This document shows, piece after piece, positions 1 through 9,620 of a stretch of DNA of 64,000 nt; positions within the stretch are counted from its first letter, which is position 1, and each line of letters opens with the position of its first letter. The position numbers and the translations under genes are program-made. Below the pieces are notes generated by a model. That model did no database searches. It saw only the letters and a program-made list of their open reading frames with translations, and was not told the origin of the DNA. The stretch comes from an uncultured Desulfobacterium sp. (GTDB lineage Bacteria; Desulfobacterota; DSM-4660; Desulfatiglandales; Desulfatiglandaceae). Where the stretch lies: assembly GCA_900258555.1 (NCBI GenBank), contig LT984854.1, forward strand, positions 2,005,300-2,069,299, read 5' to 3'.

Positions 1-46
1 AGCAATATTTTCAAAAGCAAGAAGGGGAGCCGATTCCTGATGATAG

Positions 47-95
47 TCGATTTGAAATCGACCCCTCATAAAACCCCTCGACTTATAGTCGAGGG
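47..95. repeat. Two short hairpins upstream of larC
   Basis: There is a perfect 7-bp inverted repeat with a 1-nt centre at 47-61 (arms TCGATTT/AAATCGA). A 9-bp inverted repeat with a 3-nt loop follows at 75-95 (arms CCCTCGACT/AGTCGAGGG). Both carry the word TCGA. They may be the tail of an upstream transcript or operator-like sites; nothing in view separates these. Confidence 0.4.
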
Positions 96-110
96 TGGTT
101 TAGTTATTCT

Positions 111-152
111 TTGCAGGTAGCCTTGCATCTGTAAGACTACCTGCAATTTTTC
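111..152 (+). terminator. Probable rho-independent terminator before larC
   Basis: A 10-bp stem (TTGCAGGTAG at 111-120 with CTACCTGCAA at 137-146) encloses a 16-nt loop that can add a short inner CTT/AAG pairing. It runs directly into a T-rich stretch at 147-152. This fits termination of a gene that ends left of the window, isolating the larC transcript. Confidence 0.65.
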
Positions 153-173
153 TCCCCCATACGGGACCTCGCT

Positions 174-1343
174 ATGAAAATTGCCTACCTGGATTGTTTC
201 TCAGGCATCAGCGGCGACATGTTCATTGCCTGTCTGTTGGACGCAGGGCTCTCATTTGATGAACTGTCAAAGCGCCTTCATAGCCTGCCCCTGGATGGTT
301 ATCAGATTGAAACGGTGCGACAGTCACGAGGTCATATCTTTGGCACACAATTTACCGTTAACCTCTCAAGTAACCAAAAGACACCAAGGGGTCTTTCGGC
401 AATCAAAGAGATCATAAACAAAGCAGACCTTAACCTGAACACAAGGGAAAAGGCGATCGAGATATTCGATCTGATTGCCGGTGTTGAAGGAAAAATCCAC
501 AATCTGGCCCCGGAAGATGTCCACTTTCACGAGGTCGGCGCAGTTGATTCCATAATTGATATTGTGGGGGCCGTCATCGGCATTGAGGCATTGGGCATAA
601 AATCCATTTATGCCTCTCACATACCGGTAGGTTCGGGTTTTGTTAAGACCGCCCACGGGGTCATTCCCGTGCCTGCCCCAGCAACAATCGAACTCTTAAA
701 AGGAATCCCTGTATTTGATCCGGGCATCAGGCACGAGATGGTAACACCGACCGGTGCAGCCCTTCTGAAGTGCCTGTGTTCGTCTTTCGGACCAATGCCC
801 CCTATGATCGTAAAAGACGTTGGATATGGGGCAGGAAAAAGGGATATCGAGGAATGCCCGAACCTGCTGAGGGTGCTGATTGGAGAGGAGAATCCAGATC
901 CTGCGGTGGAAACCGTTGTCCTGCTTGAGACAAACCTTGATGATATGAGCCCTGAATGGATGGGCTTTTTGATGGAGAGGCTGCTGGCATCAGGCGCGCT
1001 TGATGTGGCCTTTTTTCCGGTCCACATGAAAAAGAACCGTCCGGCCACTCAGATACAGGTCATTGCCAAACCCGATCAGAAAGAGGCCTTATTGGAAATC
1101 CTGTTTAAGGAAAGCACCACCCTTGGCATCCGTTTCTCATACAGCCAAAGGCGCGTACTTGAACGGGCCCAGGCGGAAGTCGAAAGCCCCTGGGGAAAGG
1201 TCAAGGTAAAAAAGGTAATCGGCAGGGATGGCTCGTTCAGTTTACAGCCGGAATATGAATCCTGTCGCGAGATCGCCCTTAAACAGAATGTGCCGCTTAA
1301 AGATGTTTACTACTGGGTATTGAGGTTAAACCAATACACTTGA
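174..1343 (+). CDS. larC: Nickel-pincer cofactor biosynthesis protein LarC
   Basis: LarC-family (DUF111) protein of 389 residues. In the lactate racemase cofactor pathway, LarC inserts nickel into the pyridinium bis-thiocarboxylate precursor in a CTP-dependent step. The N-terminus (LDCFSGISGDM) and the acidic/histidine segment EDVHFHEVGAVDSI are family hallmarks. The gene is one continuous ORF, not split by the frameshift known in Lactobacillus larC1/larC2. No larA, larB or larE is in view, so the client enzyme is unknown; many bacteria carry larC apart from lactate racemase. The stop codon overlaps the pgpA start, giving a tightly packed operon with pgpA, cinA, thpR and recA. Confidence 0.9.
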   Translation: MKIAYLDCFSGISGDMFIACLLDAGLSFDELSKRLHSLPLDGYQIETVRQSRGHIFGTQFTVNLSSNQKTPRGLSAIKEIINKADLNLNTREKAIEIFDLIAGVEGKIHNLAPEDVHFHEVGAVDSIIDIVGAVIGIEALGIKSIYASHIPVGSGFVKTAHGVIPVPAPATIELLKGIPVFDPGIRHEMVTPTGAALLKCLCSSFGPMPPMIVKDVGYGAGKRDIEECPNLLRVLIGEENPDPAVETVVLLETNLDDMSPEWMGFLMERLLASGALDVAFFPVHMKKNRPATQIQVIAKPDQKEALLEILFKESTTLGIRFSYSQRRVLERAQAEVESPWGKVKVKKVIGRDGSFSLQPEYESCREIALKQNVPLKDVYYWVLRLNQYT

Positions 1344-1867
1344 TGTCAAATGTCAAATCTGATAGCTTGCCTTATAGTCATGTGTTCAGAAAAGCCGGCC
1401 CTTTCGGAAAAGCGGCCATTATTCTGTCTACATGGTTCGGCATCGGACTTTTTCCGGCTGCATCCGGCACCGTAGGCTCTGTTGCAGCCTTGCCATTCAT
1501 ACTCTTTTTGAACATGCTTGAGTTATGGCAGAGGGTGCTGACAATTGCGATTTTCATTGCAATCTCGGTCTGGTCTTCAGGGCTCACCCAGAAACTTTTA
1601 GAAAGAAATGATCCGTCAGAGGTTGTAATTGATGAGGTTTCAGGTTTTTCCCTTGCAATGTTTATAGCCCCTTTTTCCCCTGCATCACTTGTCGTGTGTT
1701 TTTTCCTCTTCAGGATCTTCGACATCATAAAGCCTTATCCTATCAAAGACCTTGAGAGGCTGAAAGGCGGCATGGGGATTGTGATGGATGACCTGCTTGC
1801 AGGTATTTTTGCAGGGACAGCAACATGGGGGATCTTCCGGCTATATAATAACCTTTTCGCATCTTAA
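1343..1867 (+). CDS. pgpA: Phosphatidylglycerophosphatase A
   Basis: Dephosphorylates phosphatidylglycerol phosphate to phosphatidylglycerol at the inner membrane. The 174-residue product has the PgpA signature near the N-terminus (GLFPAASGTVGS), the acidic motif DEVSGF, and hydrophobic segments that would span the membrane. The ATG at 1343 shares its A with the TGA of larC. An in-frame TTG at 1340 is possible but less likely. Typical family length. Confidence 0.88.
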   Translation: MSNVKSDSLPYSHVFRKAGPFGKAAIILSTWFGIGLFPAASGTVGSVAALPFILFLNMLELWQRVLTIAIFIAISVWSSGLTQKLLERNDPSEVVIDEVSGFSLAMFIAPFSPASLVVCFFLFRIFDIIKPYPIKDLERLKGGMGIVMDDLLAGIFAGTATWGIFRLYNNLFAS

Positions 1868-1877
1868 CAGTGTAAAT

Positions 1878-3134
1878 ATGTACGGAGAAATAATAACAAT
1901 AGGCGATGAGCTTATATCCGGAAGGACGCTGGATCTCAATGCCCGGTATGCGGCAGGCAGACTCACAGCTTCCGGACTTCGTGTAAGCCGGATAACATCT
2001 GTTGGTGACGATCGTATCATGGTCTCCAGGACCCTTTCAAAGGCCCTGGAATCCTCTAGATTTGTCATTATCACCGGCGGGCTCGGGCCAACAGATGATG
2101 ACATGACAAACGAGATTGTGGCGGCGGCATTAAACAGGTCTCTCTGTCTTGACCGTCAGATGCTGGACAGGATAAAGAGACATATTGAGGCCAAGGGAAT
2201 CGAGTTGACTCCTTCCATTGAAAAAATGGCCTGGCTGCCTGAAGGATCAAGGATCATCAATCCCGATGGGGCCATGTGCGGATGCTGTATAATCGAACAG
2301 GGCGTTCGACTCTATTTTCTTCCCGGCATCCCGGACCAGATGCGCATGTTACTTGATAATTTTGTCCTGCCCGAAATCTTAAGCCTCTATGAAGCTGTCC
2401 CCTCTGTCGGACAGAATATCCTGAAACTTTATGGCGTCAAGGAGCATCAGATTGCGGAAACCATTAAGGCTATACGTAGCGAGACCGGTGATGTGGTTTT
2501 GGGGTTCTACCCCCATTTTCCGGAAAACCACATCACACTGAGTCTGAGCGGTGCGGATGAGCCTGCGGTTGTCAGCGAAATCCAGCGTGTGGAAAACCTG
2601 ATCAGGCGGCTTCTTGACCCTTTCATATTTGCCTCAGGCAATCAGGACATGGAAGAGGCTATTGGCAGGCAATTGATTGATAAATCCCTGACGATCTCAG
2701 TGGCGGAATCCTGCACAGGAGGGCTTATCGGCCACCGCCTGACCAATGTTCCCGGCAGTTCGGCATATTTCAAAGGCGGCGTGGTCACATACAGCAACCA
2801 GTCAAAGATGGATCTGATTGATGTCAAAGAGGAGACCCTTGAGACCTATGGGGCTGTCAGTGATCAGACTGTGCGCGAAATGGCGCAGGGTCTAAGAAAA
2901 TACTTTAACACAGACTTGACCCTTGCCGTCACCGGAATTGCCGGCCCTGATGGAGGAGGGCCTGAAAAACCCGTGGGCACTGTCTATATAGGTCTATCGG
3001 CGGGTAATCAAATATTTTCCGAAAGATACCGCTTCTGGGGAGACCGAGGCCAGATAAAACTGGAGATATCAACAATGGCCCTCGACTGGGTCAGAAGGTA
3101 TATCAATGGAGATCCGTTCATTCCTGGCGTTTGA
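1878..3134 (+). CDS. cinA: CinA-family protein, NMN deamidase/ADP-ribose pyrophosphatase
   Basis: Two-domain CinA of 418 residues. The N-terminal MoCF-like domain (GDELISGRTLDLN, GGLGPTDDD) belongs to the ADP-ribose pyrophosphatase group. The C-terminal domain (AESCTGGLIGHRLT, then TGIAGPDGG) is the PncC-type nicotinamide mononucleotide amidohydrolase used in pyridine nucleotide salvage. The ATG at 1878 lies 10 nt after the pgpA stop and matches the family N-terminus MYGEIITIGDE; an upstream in-frame start at 1788 would lie inside pgpA. cinA next to thpR and recA is a common bacterial arrangement linked to DNA-damage or competence expression. Confidence 0.9.
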   Translation: MYGEIITIGDELISGRTLDLNARYAAGRLTASGLRVSRITSVGDDRIMVSRTLSKALESSRFVIITGGLGPTDDDMTNEIVAAALNRSLCLDRQMLDRIKRHIEAKGIELTPSIEKMAWLPEGSRIINPDGAMCGCCIIEQGVRLYFLPGIPDQMRMLLDNFVLPEILSLYEAVPSVGQNILKLYGVKEHQIAETIKAIRSETGDVVLGFYPHFPENHITLSLSGADEPAVVSEIQRVENLIRRLLDPFIFASGNQDMEEAIGRQLIDKSLTISVAESCTGGLIGHRLTNVPGSSAYFKGGVVTYSNQSKMDLIDVKEETLETYGAVSDQTVREMAQGLRKYFNTDLTLAVTGIAGPDGGGPEKPVGTVYIGLSAGNQIFSERYRFWGDRGQIKLEISTMALDWVRRYINGDPFIPGV

Positions 3135-3705
3135 GTTGCCTGAACAGATAAAAAAGATACTCTCCGGTGTCCTGACGGACATGAGGCAGGCACCCACGGA
3201 TATCAAATGGGTAAGGCCTGAGAATATACATCTTACCGTGATCTTCTTGGGCAATATGGAGGTGAAGCTGATCGAAGACATGGGAGGAATTGTAAAGGGC
3301 GTATGTAGCAGGTTCCTGCCATTTAGCATGTCACTTAAGTCGGCAGGGGTATTTTCAAGCAGGCGAAATCCCAGGGTCCTGTGGATCGGACTTGTGGGCG
3401 ACATTGACAGGATGGGGGAATTCAGAGACACACTCCAGAGGGATCTCAGTCCATTCGGGATAAAAGAGGAAAAGCGGCGGTTCAGCCCCCACCTCACCCT
3501 TGGCAGATTCAAAAAGGGGTCTAAATCGGGTGTTCAACTTGATGATCTTCTGTTAAAATACGCGGGCCTCGAAAGCCCCTTGGTTACGCTTAATGAGCTG
3601 GTGCTTTTCAAGAGTGAACTAACGCCGAAAGGCGCAATATATTCAAGACTGGATGCGTGGCCCCTGGTTGGGGATACTAAAACTCTTACCAAAAAGGAGA
3701 CTTAA
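3106..3705 (+). CDS. thpR: RNA 2',3'-cyclic phosphodiesterase
   Basis: 2H phosphoesterase of 199 residues that opens 2',3'-cyclic phosphate ends of RNA (formerly called 2'-5' RNA ligase, LigT). Both catalytic histidine motifs are present: HLTVIFLG in the N-terminal half and HLTLGRFK in the C-terminal half. The start overlaps the end of cinA by 29 nt in another frame. The initial [12 protein letters not shown] matches the family start. Confidence 0.9.
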   Translation: MEIRSFLAFELPEQIKKILSGVLTDMRQAPTDIKWVRPENIHLTVIFLGNMEVKLIEDMGGIVKGVCSRFLPFSMSLKSAGVFSSRRNPRVLWIGLVGDIDRMGEFRDTLQRDLSPFGIKEEKRRFSPHLTLGRFKKGSKSGVQLDDLLLKYAGLESPLVTLNELVLFKSELTPKGAIYSRLDAWPLVGDTKTLTKKET

Positions 3706-3710
3706 AAATT

Positions 3711-4760
3711 ATGGATAGAGACACTGCCGTAGCACAGGCCATTTCTCAGATCGAAAAACAATTCGGTCGCGGGTCCATTATGAAAATGGGGGATCATCCT
3801 GCCATTGATATACCCGTGATCCCAACAGGATCAATATCATTGGATCTGGCACTTGGAACCGGCGGTGTCCCTCGGGGGAGGATCATTGAGATATTCGGGC
3901 CGGAATCATCCGGAAAGACTACCCTTGCGCTCCATATAGCGGCAGAAGCACAGTCAAGGGGCGGAATGGTCGCATTTGTTGACGCGGAACACGCCCTTGA
4001 TGTGGCATATGCAAAAAAGCTGGGTGTCAATGTGGATGAACTCCTGGTCTCCCAGCCGGACACGGGCGAGCAGGCCCTTGATATAGCGGAGATACTTACC
4101 AGAAGCGGCGCCATTGATGTCCTTATTATAGACTCTGTCGCCGCCCTTACCCCAAGGGCTGAGATAGAAGGGGAGATGGGCGATCAACACATGGGACTCC
4201 AGGCCAGGTTAATGTCTCAGGCCCTTAGGAAACTGACGGCAATTGTCCATAAGTCCATGTGTTGTGTGATCTTCATCAACCAGATGAGGATGAAAATCGG
4301 TGTCATGTTCGGAAACCCCGAGACAACCACTGGTGGGAACGCCCTGAAGTTTTACGCCACCCAGAGACTTGACATCAGGCGTATAAGCTCCATTAAAGAA
4401 GGTGAGGAAACCATTGGAAGCAGGACACGGGTAAAGATCGTAAAAAACAAGATAGCCCCTCCCTTCAGACAGGCCGAATTCGATATCATATACGGAACGG
4501 GAATTTCCAAGGAAGGGGATATGCTTGATCTGGCCACCTCCATGGGAATCGTTCAAAAAAGCGGGGCATGGTATTCCTTTGGCGATGAGAGGATCGGGCA
4601 GGGGAGACAAAATGTAATACAGTTTTTGCTGGAACATAAGGATATCAAAGACAGGATCAGTAATCTTGTGATGGAAAAATCAGGACTCCTGAAGCCGAAA
4701 GAGGAAGTCAAAGAAGAGACAAGCACAGACAGCACTCAGGAAAAGAGGCCCAAAAAATAG
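3711..4760 (+). CDS. recA: Recombinase RecA
   Basis: Homologous recombination and SOS co-protease, 349 residues. Seen in the sequence: Walker [10 protein letters not shown], Walker B ([12 protein letters not shown]), the L1/L2 DNA-binding region around [15 protein letters not shown] and [10 protein letters not shown], and a charged C-terminal tail. It starts 5 nt after thpR with a GGAG-type site. No recX follows, unlike many recA loci; alaS comes next. No LexA-like operator was recognised because transcription probably enters from upstream. Confidence 0.97.
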   Translation: MDRDTAVAQAISQIEKQFGRGSIMKMGDHPAIDIPVIPTGSISLDLALGTGGVPRGRIIEIFGPESSGKTTLALHIAAEAQSRGGMVAFVDAEHALDVAYAKKLGVNVDELLVSQPDTGEQALDIAEILTRSGAIDVLIIDSVAALTPRAEIEGEMGDQHMGLQARLMSQALRKLTAIVHKSMCCVIFINQMRMKIGVMFGNPETTTGGNALKFYATQRLDIRRISSIKEGEETIGSRTRVKIVKNKIAPPFRQAEFDIIYGTGISKEGDMLDLATSMGIVQKSGAWYSFGDERIGQGRQNVIQFLLEHKDIKDRISNLVMEKSGLLKPKEEVKEETSTDSTQEKRPKK

Positions 4761-4812
4761 ATTTACATACAGACATGGCGTTGACCGACCAATTAAACAT
4801 TCAGGCAATGAT

Positions 4813-7458
4813 ATGGATTCAAGAGAAATAAGATACAACTTTTTGGACTACTTCAAAAAACAAGGCCACGAGATTGTGGCCAGCTCTTCCCTTATTCCAA
4901 AAGACGACCCCACCCTTTTATTCACCAATGCAGGCATGGTCCAGTTCAAGGGCCTTTTTCTGGGAGAAGAAAAGAGGGGTTACGCAAGGGCAGCCTCTTC
5001 ACAGAAGTGTGTGCGCGCAGGCGGAAAACACAATGACCTTGAAAACGTAGGCTACACGGCAAGACACCATACCTTTTTTGAGATGCTGGGGAATTTTTCA
5101 TTCGGCGACTATTTCAAGGAAGAGGCGATCACATGGGCATGGGAATTGCTGACAGTTGGATACAAGCTGCCGGATCAGCGTTTATATGTATCTGTTTATA
5201 AAGACGATGATGAGGCATACAGGATATGGCAGGACAGGATCGGCCTCCCCCAGGACAGGATTATCCGTCTGGGCGACAAAGACAATTTCTGGGCAATGGG
5301 CGATACAGGCCCATGTGGTCCCTGCTCTGAGATACTGATTGACCAGGGTCCATCCGTTGGATGCGGTAGACCTGACTGCGCCCCAGGATGCGATTGTGAC
5401 AGATATCTTGAAATATGGAACCTGGTATTTACGCAATTTGATCGGGCCCCTGATGGGAAACTGGTCCCTCTTCCAAGGCCCAATATTGACACCGGCATGG
5501 GCCTTGAAAGACTCGCCGCGGTCGTTCAAGGTAAGACATCAAACTACGACTCAGACATCTTCAGGCGTTTAATATCCGGGATAGAAGAAGTCTCAGGGAA
5601 AAAATACGGCCAGGAGAAGAAAAGCAATGTAGCCTTCAGGGTCATAGCCGACCATGCCCGTTCAACCGCATTTCTTATTGGAGATGGGATCATGCCTTCA
5701 AACGAAGGCAGGGGCTATGTACTGAGGCGTATTATCAGAAGAGCCATTCGATTTGGTCATGTACTGGGCCTTACCAATTCATTCCTCCGATCCATGTGTA
5801 CCAAGGTAATTGAGACAATGGGTCAGGACTACAATGAACTGTTTCAGTCACAGGGCCTAATCGAGGGAGTTGTGGAAAATGAGGAAAGGCGATTTGCCGA
5901 TACGCTCCATTTCAGCATAAAGGTCCTTGATGAAGAAATAGCCAGGATCAAATCAAGAGGCGACAATCAGATACCGGGCGAAATGGTCTTTAAATTATAC
6001 GACACCTATGGGTTGCCGGCGGATATTGTAGAGGATATTGCACGAGACGAACGTCTTGGCGTTGATATGGACGGCTACAATGACTCCATGTCCAGACAGA
6101 AAAGCATGTCACAGGAATCCTGGAAGGGAAGCGGCGAAAAAGAGATTCCGGAGATCTATCGCAATCTGATCTCCAAAGGCATTACCACCACTTTTATCGG
6201 ATATGATTCCGAGGTCGCTGATGCCAGGGCAATAGCAGTGCTCTCCCATGGGACCGCTTCTGTGTCAGCCAATGACAGCTATCAGGCAGAGGTTGTGCTT
6301 GATAAAACCCCATTTTACGGGGAGGCCGGCGGACAGGTCGGGGATATCGGTGTGCTTGAAAATGAAGGCACGGTCTTTGAGGTCATTGGCACGGCAAGGA
6401 TAGGTCACGGTCTGGTTGTCCACAGAGGCCACATAGTCCGTGGAAGCCTCTCTGAAGGTGACAGGCTGAAAGCTAAAGTAAATATTTCAAATAGGAAAGC
6501 AACCGCTTGTAACCATTCAGCAACTCATCTTCTTCATAAGGCACTCAGGGATATATTGGGGGAGCACGTAAAACAGGCCGGATCCCTGGTTACGGCCTCA
6601 AGGCTCCGCTTTGATTTCAGCCACTTTACACAAGTGTCATCTGAAAAGCTGACCGAGGTGGAAAGGCAGGTAAACGCCTACATCCGTAACAATATGCCCA
6701 TCTGCACAGAAGAGATGACCAAGGATGACGCCATGAAGACCGGCGCAATGGCCATTTTCGAAGAAAGATACGGCGATACGGTAAGGGTGGTTAACATCGG
6801 CGACGGTATAAGCATGGAACTGTGCGGGGGCACCCACACAGCACGCACAGGAGACATCGGCCTATTCAGGATAGTAAGTGAGAGCGCTGTTGCGGCAAAT
6901 GTTCGAAGGATAGAGGCACTTACCGGAGATGAGGCCCTAAGCTACGACCAAAGGCTTGACAATGAGCTGAAATTTGCTTCATCCCTTCTTAAGACCAGTC
7001 AGGATAAGGTGACCGAGAGGATTGAACGGATTCTGGCGGAGAGTAAGGAAAAGGACAAAGAGATCGAAGTCTTGAAGGCAAAATTGCTTTCAAATAAATC
7101 AGACGATTTTCTCTCCGGCATAAGGGAGATTGGCGGGGTCAAGGTATTAGCCGCAAAAATTGATGCTGACTCACAAAAAGAACTCCGCGACTCAGCAGAC
7201 AAGATCAAAGACCGTCTTGGATCAGGCATCATCGTCCTGGGCTCAGAAAAGGACGGAAAGGCGATGTTGATCTGCATGGTGACAAAAGACCTGATAAAAA
7301 GATTCCAGGCAGGGAAGATTATCTCACGCTTGTCGGAAATAGTCGGTGGGAAAGGCGGAGGAAGGCCTGATATGGCACAAGGCGGGGGGGCTGATCCGGC
7401 AAAACTTGCCGCCGCCCTTGACGAGCTTTATGTGCTGATGGGAAAGGCAGAAGGCTGA
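4813..7458 (+). CDS. alaS: Alanine--tRNA ligase
   Basis: Full-length class II alanyl-tRNA synthetase of 881 residues. Order: catalytic core from the N-terminus (motif 1 region FTNAGMVQFK, motif 2 TARHHTFFEMLGNFSFGD), tRNA-recognition domain, editing domain with the zinc/hydrolytic motifs HSATHLLHKAL and CGGTH, and a C-Ala domain ending in the glycine-rich GGKGGGRPDMAQGG. It lies 52 nt after recA in the same direction and converges with bamD, leaving only 3 nt between the stop codons. Confidence 0.97.
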   Translation: MDSREIRYNFLDYFKKQGHEIVASSSLIPKDDPTLLFTNAGMVQFKGLFLGEEKRGYARAASSQKCVRAGGKHNDLENVGYTARHHTFFEMLGNFSFGDYFKEEAITWAWELLTVGYKLPDQRLYVSVYKDDDEAYRIWQDRIGLPQDRIIRLGDKDNFWAMGDTGPCGPCSEILIDQGPSVGCGRPDCAPGCDCDRYLEIWNLVFTQFDRAPDGKLVPLPRPNIDTGMGLERLAAVVQGKTSNYDSDIFRRLISGIEEVSGKKYGQEKKSNVAFRVIADHARSTAFLIGDGIMPSNEGRGYVLRRIIRRAIRFGHVLGLTNSFLRSMCTKVIETMGQDYNELFQSQGLIEGVVENEERRFADTLHFSIKVLDEEIARIKSRGDNQIPGEMVFKLYDTYGLPADIVEDIARDERLGVDMDGYNDSMSRQKSMSQESWKGSGEKEIPEIYRNLISKGITTTFIGYDSEVADARAIAVLSHGTASVSANDSYQAEVVLDKTPFYGEAGGQVGDIGVLENEGTVFEVIGTARIGHGLVVHRGHIVRGSLSEGDRLKAKVNISNRKATACNHSATHLLHKALRDILGEHVKQAGSLVTASRLRFDFSHFTQVSSEKLTEVERQVNAYIRNNMPICTEEMTKDDAMKTGAMAIFEERYGDTVRVVNIGDGISMELCGGTHTARTGDIGLFRIVSESAVAANVRRIEALTGDEALSYDQRLDNELKFASSLLKTSQDKVTERIERILAESKEKDKEIEVLKAKLLSNKSDDFLSGIREIGGVKVLAAKIDADSQKELRDSADKIKDRLGSGIIVLGSEKDGKAMLICMVTKDLIKRFQAGKIISRLSEIVGGKGGGRPDMAQGGGADPAKLAAALDELYVLMGKAEG

Positions 7459-7461
7459 TAA

Positions 7462-8133
7462 TTAACCGGCCTTTTTTTGAGCAAGGATCTCCTTGCATTT
7501 GTTCAGATATTCCAAGGCAACATGGTATTGACCAAGGTCCGGGTAGTTTTCCAATACAAACCGGTACCTGGCCATAGCTGCTTCGTATTCCTTATTTTTG
7601 AAATAGAAATGTCCTACATATATTTCGTGTTCCGCCAGGGCCATGTAGCATTCCCTCATCTTCCAGTGAGCCAGGTCGGCATATTCTGATTGGGGATAAT
7701 TTTTTGTCAAACGCTCAAATTCTTCCCTGGCAAGATAGGTATGTGATTGATCTCGATCGGTTGTGCGCACCTGATTAAATTGACACAACCCCTTTTGATA
7801 AATGACATAAGGGATATTGACGTTTTTGGGGTGAAGCCTCTGAAATTCATTATAGGCATTAAAGGCTTCATCGTATTTTTCTCTACGATAATAGGCGTCT
7901 GCCAGTTTTAGCGCTGCATCAATACAATGTTTGCTGTATGGGTATCTGTCTATAATCATCTGAAATGAGTCTATGGCACCCTGATAGTATCCCTTTTCAA
8001 AATAATTGTTACCTTCTTCCATAAGTTCATCAGCCGACTTCTCAGGCGGCTTTGTAGTAGCGCACCCCCAGCAAAACAAGACCGTAAAAACAAAAATGGG
8101 CGCAAACAATTGAACAAAAGTGCGATTTCTCAT
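7462..8133 (-). CDS. bamD: Outer membrane assembly lipoprotein BamD
   Basis: BamD-type tetratricopeptide lipoprotein of 223 residues, part of the beta-barrel assembly machinery on the periplasmic face of the outer membrane. The N-terminal signal sequence ends in a lipobox (LFCWGC, Cys at about 24). Helical repeats follow that are typical of BamD/YfiO, such as AIDSFQMIIDRYPYSKH and EFERLTKNYPQSEYADLA. The protein marks a Gram-negative cell envelope. Transcribed alone, convergent to alaS. Confidence 0.87.
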   Translation of the reverse strand: MRNRTFVQLFAPIFVFTVLFCWGCATTKPPEKSADELMEEGNNYFEKGYYQGAIDSFQMIIDRYPYSKHCIDAALKLADAYYRREKYDEAFNAYNEFQRLHPKNVNIPYVIYQKGLCQFNQVRTTDRDQSHTYLAREEFERLTKNYPQSEYADLAHWKMRECYMALAEHEIYVGHFYFKNKEYEAAMARYRFVLENYPDLGQYHVALEYLNKCKEILAQKKAG

Positions 8134-8199
8134 TGACTCACCTATACAGCATGATGGCGATGGAATTATTTAACCTATTTCAACTTTTATTATTTTAGC

Positions 8200-9126
8200 T
8201 TATCTCTTACCGCTTTCCAATCCTTCAATATACCTCTCCGCTGCAAATGCGGCTGTTGCGCCATCCCCTACTGCAGTGGATACCTGTCTGAGAAGCTTTG
8301 ATCTGATGTCCCCCGCGGCAAATACCCCAGTCACAGACGTCTCCATATTATCATTGGTAACAATAAAGCCCTGTTCGTCCAATTTGAGTTGACCCTTAAC
8401 AAGTTCGTTACTGGGGCTGTAACCTATAAAGACAAATACACCTTCAACAGGGAGAAATGATCCTTTTCCGGTTTTTACATTCTTCAGATCAATCCCTTCC
8501 ACGCCGTTATTTCCTTTGATCCGCGTTGGGACAGTATCCCAGATAATATTGATCTTTCCAGAGCTGAGTGCCCGTTCCCTTAAAAGCCGTGTCGCTCTGA
8601 GTTCGTCCCTGCGGTGGACGAGATGGACCTTGCTGACAAATTTGGTGAGAAAAAGCGCCTCTTCAACAGCGGTATCACCTCCGCCTATTATTGCAACCTC
8701 CTGGTCTCTGAAAAACGGGCCATCGCAGGTGGCGCAGTAGGAAACGCCCCTTCCGGTCAGAAGCTCCTCACCCTCGATCCCGATCTTGCGAGGTGTAGCT
8801 CCGCAGGCAAGTATTATGGCCTTGGCATCCAATTTCCCATTATTGGTGATAACGACCTTTTCTTCTCCGGATAACCTTAGTTCTCTTGCCTCCTCTATCC
8901 GCATTTCAAGACCGAACCTCTCGGCCTGGCGTCTCATCCGGTCAATCAGCTCAAAGCCGGAAATCCCCTCAGGAAATCCGGGATAATTTTCGACTATGTC
9001 AGTTGTAATGATCTGACCACCAGGAGAAAGCTTTTCCAACAAAACAGTCTTCAGTCGCGATCGAGCAGCATAGAGCCCTGCAGTGAGCCCTGCAGAAGCA
9101 GCGCCAATAATTATCAAGTCTTCCAT
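8200..9126 (-). CDS. trxB: Thioredoxin-disulfide reductase
   Basis: FAD-dependent reductase of 308 residues that passes electrons to thioredoxin. The N-terminal FAD motif (GAASAGLTAGLYAAR, the first glycine motif read as GAASAG rather than GxGxAG) precedes the redox-active CATC in SYCATCDGPFF and the second dinucleotide-binding GGGDTAVEEALFL. The C-terminal GVFAAGDIRSK closes the FAD domain. trxA lies 80 nt upstream on the same strand, so the two are probably co-expressed. The electron donor (NADPH, or F420/ferredoxin-type in some anaerobes) cannot be told from sequence alone. Confidence 0.93.
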   Translation of the reverse strand: MEDLIIIGAASAGLTAGLYAARSRLKTVLLEKLSPGGQIITTDIVENYPGFPEGISGFELIDRMRRQAERFGLEMRIEEARELRLSGEEKVVITNNGKLDAKAIILACGATPRKIGIEGEELLTGRGVSYCATCDGPFFRDQEVAIIGGGDTAVEEALFLTKFVSKVHLVHRRDELRATRLLRERALSSGKINIIWDTVPTRIKGNNGVEGIDLKNVKTGKGSFLPVEGVFVFIGYSPSNELVKGQLKLDEQGFIVTNDNMETSVTGVFAAGDIRSKLLRQVSTAVGDGATAAFAAERYIEGLESGKR

Positions 9127-9205
9127 ATCCTAACCCACCCTACCCATTGCATACACAAAAGCTAGGGATTCAGCTGACAGCTAAAGGCTGAAAGTTCGGC
9201 CCCGA

Positions 9206-9529
9206 TTACAGCATTTTTTTCAGTTCCCCATCGAGATAACTCTTGGTCTGGGCGCCGACTATCATTTTGACCACTTCGCCTCCCTTAAAGAGTATGAGGG
9301 TGGGGATGTTCCTGATCCCGAATTTAACCGGTGTTTCGCGATTCTTGTCAACGTCCATCTTGGCTATTTTGATTTTGCCCTGGTATTCCTGGGCCAACTC
9401 CTCGACAACAGGGCCGACCATCTTACACGGGCCGCACCATTCCGCCCAAAAGTCAACCATGGCAGGGATATCTGATTTCATGATCTCATCGTCAAAATTG
9501 CCGTCTGTCACGTGCAGCAAATCACCCAT
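9206..9529 (-). CDS. trxA: Thioredoxin
   Basis: Classical 107-residue cytoplasmic thioredoxin with the active site WCGPCK, the cis-proline segment IRNIPTLILFKGGE, and typical length. A GGAG ribosome site precedes the ATG. It lies upstream of trxB on the same strand. The 76-nt spacer between them carries a short CAGCTGACAGCTAAAGGCTG repeat-like word of the kind seen elsewhere in this window. Confidence 0.95.
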   Translation of the reverse strand: MGDLLHVTDGNFDDEIMKSDIPAMVDFWAEWCGPCKMVGPVVEELAQEYQGKIKIAKMDVDKNRETPVKFGIRNIPTLILFKGGEVVKMIVGAQTKSYLDGELKKML

Positions 9530-9620
9530 TTCTTATCTCCTTTACTGATTAATGAGGCGTTTTTGAGTTATGCCATTAGCATGGCCCAATGCCTTTGTCA
9601 ACAAAGAGGGCCTTATTCTT